Shown here one piece after another: positions 12,500-16,611 of a DNA stretch of 16,611 nt (the first letter of the stretch is position 1; the number at the start of each line of letters is the position of its first letter). Location: assembly GCA_049644325.1 (NCBI GenBank), contig JBARRR010000192.1, forward strand, positions 1 to 16,611, given 5' to 3'. The translations under genes were made by a program, and so were the position numbers. The notes beneath the pieces are model-generated. The model worked only from the letters and a program-made list of their open reading frames with translations, did no database searches and was not told the origin of the DNA. This stretch comes from DASZHA01 sp049644325. Its GTDB lineage: Bacteria; Chloroflexota; Dormibacteria; DASZGP01.

Positions 12500-13986
12500 C
12501 TCTCCATCCATTGGTGCATCTTCTTACGCGACAGCCGTTTCCAAACGGCGGGCCAGGCGGCCTTCGACTTTCGCGCGGTGCCTTCCTCCTTCTCGCTGAG
12601 CGCACCGGCGATGAACGCCGTCGAAGGCTCCATGTCTGACACGGCCCCTCTCAGCCATGCGCTGGTGACCACGGCGTCGTTGTAGTCGCCGAGGGTGTCC
12701 TGCAGCTCGGTCACCCCCGCGGCCAGGCGCGAGGCGGGCTTGCCGATCAGCGGCGCCACCGCCTCGCTGGCGTAGCGCACGCGCTTGCCGGCGATACGCA
12801 CGGCGTGCAGCTGCTCGTCGGCGGGCGCCTTGTCGAGTTTCTTGACCGCGCTGGCCAGCCTGTCCCAGGTGCGCTTCACCAGCGGCGGCATCGCCTCGAT
12901 GGCAGGCTGGGTCGCGCCCTCGGCCAGCGCCGGCGCCTGCGCCGCCTTCACCAGCCGCTCCAGGAGCAGTACGTAGCGCTCACTGCGGAGGCCGCTCATA
13001 AGTCGAGCCCGGGCGCTGCGTCGCCGCGCCGACAGCTGTCGTGAAAGCCGCCGGCTGTTGCCACCCGCCCTGGCGATCTGCCGTAGCTGACCCGCCAGCC
13101 GCTCAGAGAGGATGTCAGCGTCGCGCGCGTCGCCGAGGAGCTCGCCCAGCCAGCTGAGCTCGTCGCGCAGGCTGTCGGCCCACTCGGGGTCGAACATCGG
13201 CTTGAAGGTGCGCAGGTCGCTGCGCAGCCGCCGCGTTGCCACCCGTCCCTGGTGCACGCTCTCGGAGTCGCCGCCGAGCCGGATCAGCGGGTCGTTGCGT
13301 ATCAGCCGCGCCACCGCCGACGCGATCGTCGCCTGCAGCAGGGTCGCCGCGCTGGAATCGCGATCGACCGCAGCGGCGTGGACCTCCGGGGGCGACTGGG
13401 AGAGGGGGCCCATGGCGCGCACGTTCTTGGGCACGGGGTCGACGGGCCCGGCGCCGGCTTCGCGAAGGCGGCCCACCACGCTGTCCACCAGCCCGTTGGC
13501 GGTTGGCGACTTGACCTCGACCTCGACCTGGCGAAAGCGCAGCGCGATCCGGCGCCCGTCGAGCACCGACACCTCGTCGTCGACGACCTCGACCTGCGCC
13601 TCGCCGCCGGCGTCGACCAGGCTGACCGCGCGCCGGCGGGTGCGCAGGCTGGCAACCGGCTTCAGGTCGGCCGTCCGGACGAAAGCCCGGAGCAGGTCCA
13701 GGGCGGCCTCCGGCGGGTGCGACGGGCCCCCGGTGAAGGCCTGCTCCTCGCGCACCATCATCTCCTGGCCCATCATCGGAGGCAGCTTCACCGTCCACCC
13801 CTCGCCGGAACGATGGCGCAGGCTGGTGCCCCACCGGGCCAGCCGCAGGTCAGGTGTGTCCCAGTAGTGGGTGGTGATCCGGTTCTCGACCGGGTCGCCC
13901 GCCGAGATCCCCTCTTCGACCCCGCTCAGGTCGGGCGCGTCGAAGTGCGGCGGCGCCTCGAGCTTGAGCTCGCGCTCCTCAGCCAC
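12496..13986 (-). CDS. CYTH-CHAD domain protein, polyphosphate-associated
   Basis: 496 residues from a GTG at 13984-13986. N-terminal CYTH domain (about 1-190): the ExExK signature as ERELK, HYWDTPDLRLARWGTSLRHR, and alternating-charge strand RFRQVEVEVKS. C-terminal CHAD domain (about 200-490): helical, rich in His, Arg and Lys, with SVHQGRVATRRLRSDLRTF and LHAVRIAGKRVRYASEA, the two hallmark basic helices. CYTH domains act on triphosphate groups (tripolyphosphatase, adenylate cyclase, thiamine triphosphatase); CHAD domains bind polyphosphate and localise to its granules. The gene lies 30 bases after ppk1 and overlaps the Nudix gene by 4 bases, so it is in the same operon. The CYTH catalytic residues seem present, so polyphosphate cleavage as well as binding is possible. 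There is no clear ribosome binding site. Confidence 0.95.
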   Translation of the reverse strand: MAEERELKLEAPPHFDAPDLSGVEEGISAGDPVENRITTHYWDTPDLRLARWGTSLRHRSGEGWTVKLPPMMGQEMMVREEQAFTGGPSHPPEAALDLLRAFVRTADLKPVASLRTRRRAVSLVDAGGEAQVEVVDDEVSVLDGRRIALRFRQVEVEVKSPTANGLVDSVVGRLREAGAGPVDPVPKNVRAMGPLSQSPPEVHAAAVDRDSSAATLLQATIASAVARLIRNDPLIRLGGDSESVHQGRVATRRLRSDLRTFKPMFDPEWADSLRDELSWLGELLGDARDADILSERLAGQLRQIARAGGNSRRLSRQLSARRRSARARLMSGLRSERYVLLLERLVKAAQAPALAEGATQPAIEAMPPLVKRTWDRLASAVKKLDKAPADEQLHAVRIAGKRVRYASEAVAPLIGKPASRLAAGVTELQDTLGDYNDAVVTSAWLRGAVSDMEPSTAFIAGALSEKEEGTARKSKAAWPAVWKRLSRKKMHQWMER

Positions 13987-13987
13987 C

Positions 13988-14030
13988 GATTGGCTCAGGC
14001 CCCACCCCGGGATTGGTCAGGCCCCACCGG
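13988..14030. repeat. Imperfect tandem duplication at the ppk1/CYTH-CHAD junction
   Basis: Unit 1 (13988-14010, 23 bases) and unit 2 (14011-14030, 20 bases) share GATTGG followed by TCAGGCCCCACC and GG. Unit 2 contains the ppk1 stop codon and last codons; unit 1 lies just upstream of the CHAD GTG start. It may have arisen by a local duplication and could affect coupling between the two genes. Confidence 0.7.
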
Positions 14031-16191
14031 CGACGCCGGCGGGCTGGGTCGCGGCCAGCGCATCGCTCATCAGCTTGCGATGGGTATTCACGCCCTTGAC
14101 GGTTGGAACCTTGGTCCACTCGCCATCGGGGCCTAGGCGCCAGGCCAGCGCGTCGTCAGCCAGCTCAATGTCCATGATGTGGGCCAGGCTCTCCGTCAGG
14201 GATGGGTCCAGCACGGGGACCAGCACCTCGACGCGTCGGTCGAGGTTGCGCGGCATCATGTCGGCGGAACCGATGTAGTAGTCGGCGCCGCGGCTGTCGC
14301 TGCCGAATCGATAGATCCGGGAATGCTCGAGGAAGCGGCCCACGATCGATCGCACGCGGATCCGCTCCGACTGCCCTGGCACCCCCGGCCGGAGGCAGCA
14401 GATGCCACGGATGACGAGGTCGACCTCGGTGCCGGCGGTGGACGCCTCGTAGAGCGCGTTGATGATCTCCTCGTCGACCAGGCTGTTCATCTTCATGACG
14501 ATGCGGCCGTCGGGAAGCAGGGCCTCGCGCTTGATCAGCTCGAGGATGCTGCTGCGCATACCCACCGGCGCCACCACCATCCGCCGCCAGCTGCGCTGCC
14601 GGCTGTAGCCGGTGAGGTGGTTGAAGAGCTCGATGGCGTCGGCGCCGAGGACCGGGTCGGCGGAGAGGAGCCCGAGGTCCTCGTAGATGGTGGCCGTGGT
14701 GGGGTTGTAGTTGCCGGTGCCGACATGGACGTAGTGGCGGATGGCGCCGTCCTCTCGGCGGACGACCAGGGTCACCTTGGAGTGGGTCTTGAGCCCCACC
14801 AGCCCATAGACGACATGGACGCCGGCCTGCTCCAGGGCCCGGGCCCAGGCGATGTTGGCGCTCTCGTCGAAGCGGGCCTTGAGCTCAACCAGCGCCACCA
14901 CCTGCTTACCCCTTTCGGCGGCCCGGATCAGGGAGCGCATGATGCTGCCCTCGGGGCCCGATGTCCGGTACAGGGTCTGCTTGATGGCGAGCACGTCCTG
15001 GTCGCGGGATGCCTGCTCGATGAACGCCTCCACCGAGGTCGCAAACGACTCGTAGGGGTGGTGGACGAGGACATCGCCCTCGCGTAGGACCCGGAAGACG
15101 CTGGGCGGCGCGCCGTTGGGACCGGGCTGCAGGCGGGGTTGGACGGTGCCCGTCCAGGGCTCGTCCTTGAGCCCGGGTCGATCGAGCGCGTGGAGCGTCC
15201 ACAGGGCGCCCATGTCGAGCAGGCCGGACGTCACGTAGACGTCGTCCTCGCCCAGCTCCAGCTCGCGAACCAAGAGGCTGAGCACCTCCTCGGACATGTC
15301 GGGGTCGACCTCCAGCCGGACCACGTCAGCCAGCCGCCGGTGCCGGCGCAGCTCTGTCTCGATCGCTGCCAGGAGGTCGTCGGCCTCGTCCTCTTCGAGC
15401 TCCAGGTCGGCGTTCCGGGTGACCCGGAAGGGGTGGTGCGAGACGACCTTCATCCCCGGGAAGAGGTGGTCGAGGTGGGTAGCGATGACCTGCTCCAGGG
15501 GGATGAAGCGCTGGCCGTCGGGCATGACGGTGAACCGGGGCAGGATCGGCGGCACCTTGACCCGGGCGAAGCGGGTGCGTCGCCGCACCGGGTCGCGGAC
15601 CTGGACGGCGAGGTTGAGGGAGAGGTTGGAGATGTAGGGGAAGGGGTGCGCGGGGTCAACCGCCAGCGGCGTCAGGACCGGGAAGATGCGCTCCTCGAAG
15701 ACCCCCAGGAGCCAGGCGCGCTCGGCCTCATCGAGCTCACCGGTGCCCACGATGTGGATGTCGGCCTGGCGCAGCAGGGGAACGACCTCGTCGTTGTAGA
15801 CGCGGTCCTGGCGGGCGACCAGGCCGGCCACCTGGGCGCGGATCGCGGCCAACTGCTCCTGCGGGGTGAGACCGTCCGGTGCGGTGGCGGACACGCCGGC
15901 GCCCACCTGCTCCTTGAGGCCGGCCACTCGCACCTGGAAGAACTCATCCTGGTTCTGGCTGACGATGGCCAGGAACTTGGCCCTCTCCAGGACCGGCGAG
16001 GTTCGGTCCTCGGCGAGGGCCAGAACCCGCGAGTTGAAGTCCAGCCAGCTGACCTCGCGGTTGATGTAGCGCTGCTGGGTCTTGGCTCGCGGCCGTGGCG
16101 AGGAGGCGGTGCGGGCCGCGGCGCCGTTGCGGCGCGCCTTGCCGCTCTGGGCGGCGGATTGGCTCAGCCGGCTGTCAGCCGCTCTAGCCAT
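14017..16191 (-). CDS. ppk1: Polyphosphate kinase 1
   Basis: 724 residues. It reversibly transfers the terminal phosphate of ATP to polyphosphate. Seen: the PPK N-domain from RYINREVSWLDFNSRVLALA (41-60), the core entry DVLVHHPYESF (373-383), KQTLYRTSG (404-412), the catalytic histidine in GLKTHSK (His470), HVGTGNYNP (489-497), and the second conserved histidine in EHSRIYRF (His623). All hallmarks are intact. About 40 residues before the N-domain form a basic, disordered tail (SGKARRNGAAARTASSPRPR), not needed for catalysis in the family. The ATG at 16189-16191 follows 46 bases after the end of the upstream regulator; TAGACT (minus strand, 16219-16214) is a weak -10, so readthrough from the regulator is possible. 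CYTH-CHAD and Nudix genes follow in the operon. Confidence 0.97.
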   Translation of the reverse strand: MARAADSRLSQSAAQSGKARRNGAAARTASSPRPRAKTQQRYINREVSWLDFNSRVLALAEDRTSPVLERAKFLAIVSQNQDEFFQVRVAGLKEQVGAGVSATAPDGLTPQEQLAAIRAQVAGLVARQDRVYNDEVVPLLRQADIHIVGTGELDEAERAWLLGVFEERIFPVLTPLAVDPAHPFPYISNLSLNLAVQVRDPVRRRTRFARVKVPPILPRFTVMPDGQRFIPLEQVIATHLDHLFPGMKVVSHHPFRVTRNADLELEEDEADDLLAAIETELRRHRRLADVVRLEVDPDMSEEVLSLLVRELELGEDDVYVTSGLLDMGALWTLHALDRPGLKDEPWTGTVQPRLQPGPNGAPPSVFRVLREGDVLVHHPYESFATSVEAFIEQASRDQDVLAIKQTLYRTSGPEGSIMRSLIRAAERGKQVVALVELKARFDESANIAWARALEQAGVHVVYGLVGLKTHSKVTLVVRREDGAIRHYVHVGTGNYNPTTATIYEDLGLLSADPVLGADAIELFNHLTGYSRQRSWRRMVVAPVGMRSSILELIKREALLPDGRIVMKMNSLVDEEIINALYEASTAGTEVDLVIRGICCLRPGVPGQSERIRVRSIVGRFLEHSRIYRFGSDSRGADYYIGSADMMPRNLDRRVEVLVPVLDPSLTESLAHIMDIELADDALAWRLGPDGEWTKVPTVKGVNTHRKLMSDALAATQPAGVAGGA

Positions 16192-16237
16192 GGTTCCCGA
16201 TGATCAAGCCCCAAGTCTATCCCGACCGGGGCTGAGC

Positions 16238-16611
16238 TCATGCCGAGGCCTGTAGGTTGTCGTGGCGGTCGGATCGGTAGCCAACCCCGCGCACAGTGAC
16301 GATCTCAAACGGCGCCCGGCCGGCGAATTTGCGGCGGAGCCAGCGGACGTGGACGTCGACGGTCTTGGCGTCGCCCACGTAGTTGTACTTCCAGACCTGC
16401 TGGAGCAGGTGGCGGCGAGTGTGAACCCGCCCCGGGTGAGCGAGGAAGAAGGACAGCAGGTCGAACTCGCGCGCCGTCAGCTTTACCTCCTCGCCCTCGA
16501 GCGAGACGGTGCGAGCGGCGCGGTCCATGACCAGGCCGCCAACCTGGTCGAGCTCGGGGACCTGCTCACCGCTACCGGGGCGCTCCTTGTCGGCGCGACG
16601 CAGCACCGCGG
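16238..16611 (-). CDS. OmpR/PhoB-family response regulator, C-terminal part (cut by window edge)
   Basis: The 5' end lies beyond the window. The last residues of the receiver domain (AVLRRADK, the usual end of helix 5) are followed by a linker and a complete winged-helix DNA-binding domain: VKLTAREFDLLSFFLAHPGR, KTVDVHVRWLRRKF, VTVRGVGYRSD. The GTG at 16604-16606 is an internal valine, not a start. The DNA-binding domain resembles RegX3/PhoB-type regulators, and the gene sits directly upstream of ppk1 on the same strand with 46 bases between, so phosphate-responsive control of polyphosphate synthesis is a reasonable inference. Receiver residues and any partner kinase cannot be seen. Confidence 0.88.
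   Translation of the reverse strand, partial: AVLRRADKERPGSGEQVPELDQVGGLVMDRAARTVSLEGEEVKLTAREFDLLSFFLAHPGRVHTRRHLLQQVWKYNYVGDAKTVDVHVRWLRRKFAGRAPFEIVTVRGVGYRSDRHDNLQASA

Noticed and set aside
14179..16203. Two long plus-strand frames opposite ppk1
   Set aside because: Both are antisense to intact PPK1; they are Gly/Val/Asp/Leu-rich, have no domains and no ribosome binding sites.
16604..16606. GTG as start of a stand-alone DNA-binding protein
   Set aside because: The frame stays open to the window edge and the residues around it match the end of a receiver domain, so it is an internal valine of a cut gene.

Overview
The window is about 16.6 kb of very G+C-rich bacterial chromosome (roughly two-thirds G+C or more by eye). 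It is densely coded, with many GTG and TTG starts, AGGAGG-type ribosome binding sites and several likely leaderless starts. The gene content (WS/DGAT wax ester/triacylglycerol synthase, ROK sugar kinase with a zinc motif, MutT1-like Nudix next to polyphosphate kinase, OmpR-family two-component systems) points to a high-GC Gram-positive-type lineage: Actinomycetota, or a soil lineage such as Candidatus Dormibacterota/Chloroflexota. The sequence alone does not decide between these. No rRNA, tRNA, transposase, phage gene or CRISPR array was seen, and the region reads as ordinary chromosome.

Layout. (1) 10-2581, minus strand: response regulator RR1, sensor kinase, then a small Ser/Ala/Thr-rich membrane or exported protein. 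(2) 2713-4409, plus: a two-domain VOC (glyoxalase/extradiol dioxygenase fold) enzyme and a MOSC protein, convergent with (3) 4399-6964, minus: a WS/DGAT acyltransferase with a basic C-terminal tail and an MhqO/MhqA-type ring-cleaving dioxygenase. (4) 7017-8525, plus: a secreted, membrane-anchored beta-propeller (LVIVD-type repeats), ended by a strong bidirectional terminator. (5) 8637-9715, minus: a second response regulator (RR2) and a second small exported protein, with no kinase in the window. (6) 9820-11972, plus: a one-domain VOC protein, a ROK kinase, and a very basic repeat protein resembling histone H1/AlgP/PhaF tails. (7) 12035-16611, minus: the end of a PhoB/RegX3-like regulator, ppk1, a CYTH-CHAD protein and a MutT1-like Nudix hydrolase.

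Two patterns stand out. First, the two response-regulator modules share a plan: a regulator, a small low-complexity exported protein on the same strand, and a VOC gene divergent from the regulator. All four of their upstream regions carry a phased direct repeat, read on the minus strand as C(T/C)(G/C)AGC every 11 bp, which is the geometry expected for OmpR/PhoB-family binding. This looks like one regulon with two copies of a signalling cassette. Second, the order ppk1, (CYTH-CHAD), mutT1-like, convergent basic DNA-binding-like protein matches the mycobacterial ppk1-mutT1-hupB neighbourhood as I recall it, but the basic protein here has no HU domain; it has a repeat-rich basic N-terminus and a C-terminal coiled coil. 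With a CHAD protein and basic tails on PPK1 and WS/DGAT, this suggests storage granules (polyphosphate, neutral lipid) tied to the nucleoid. That link is inference.
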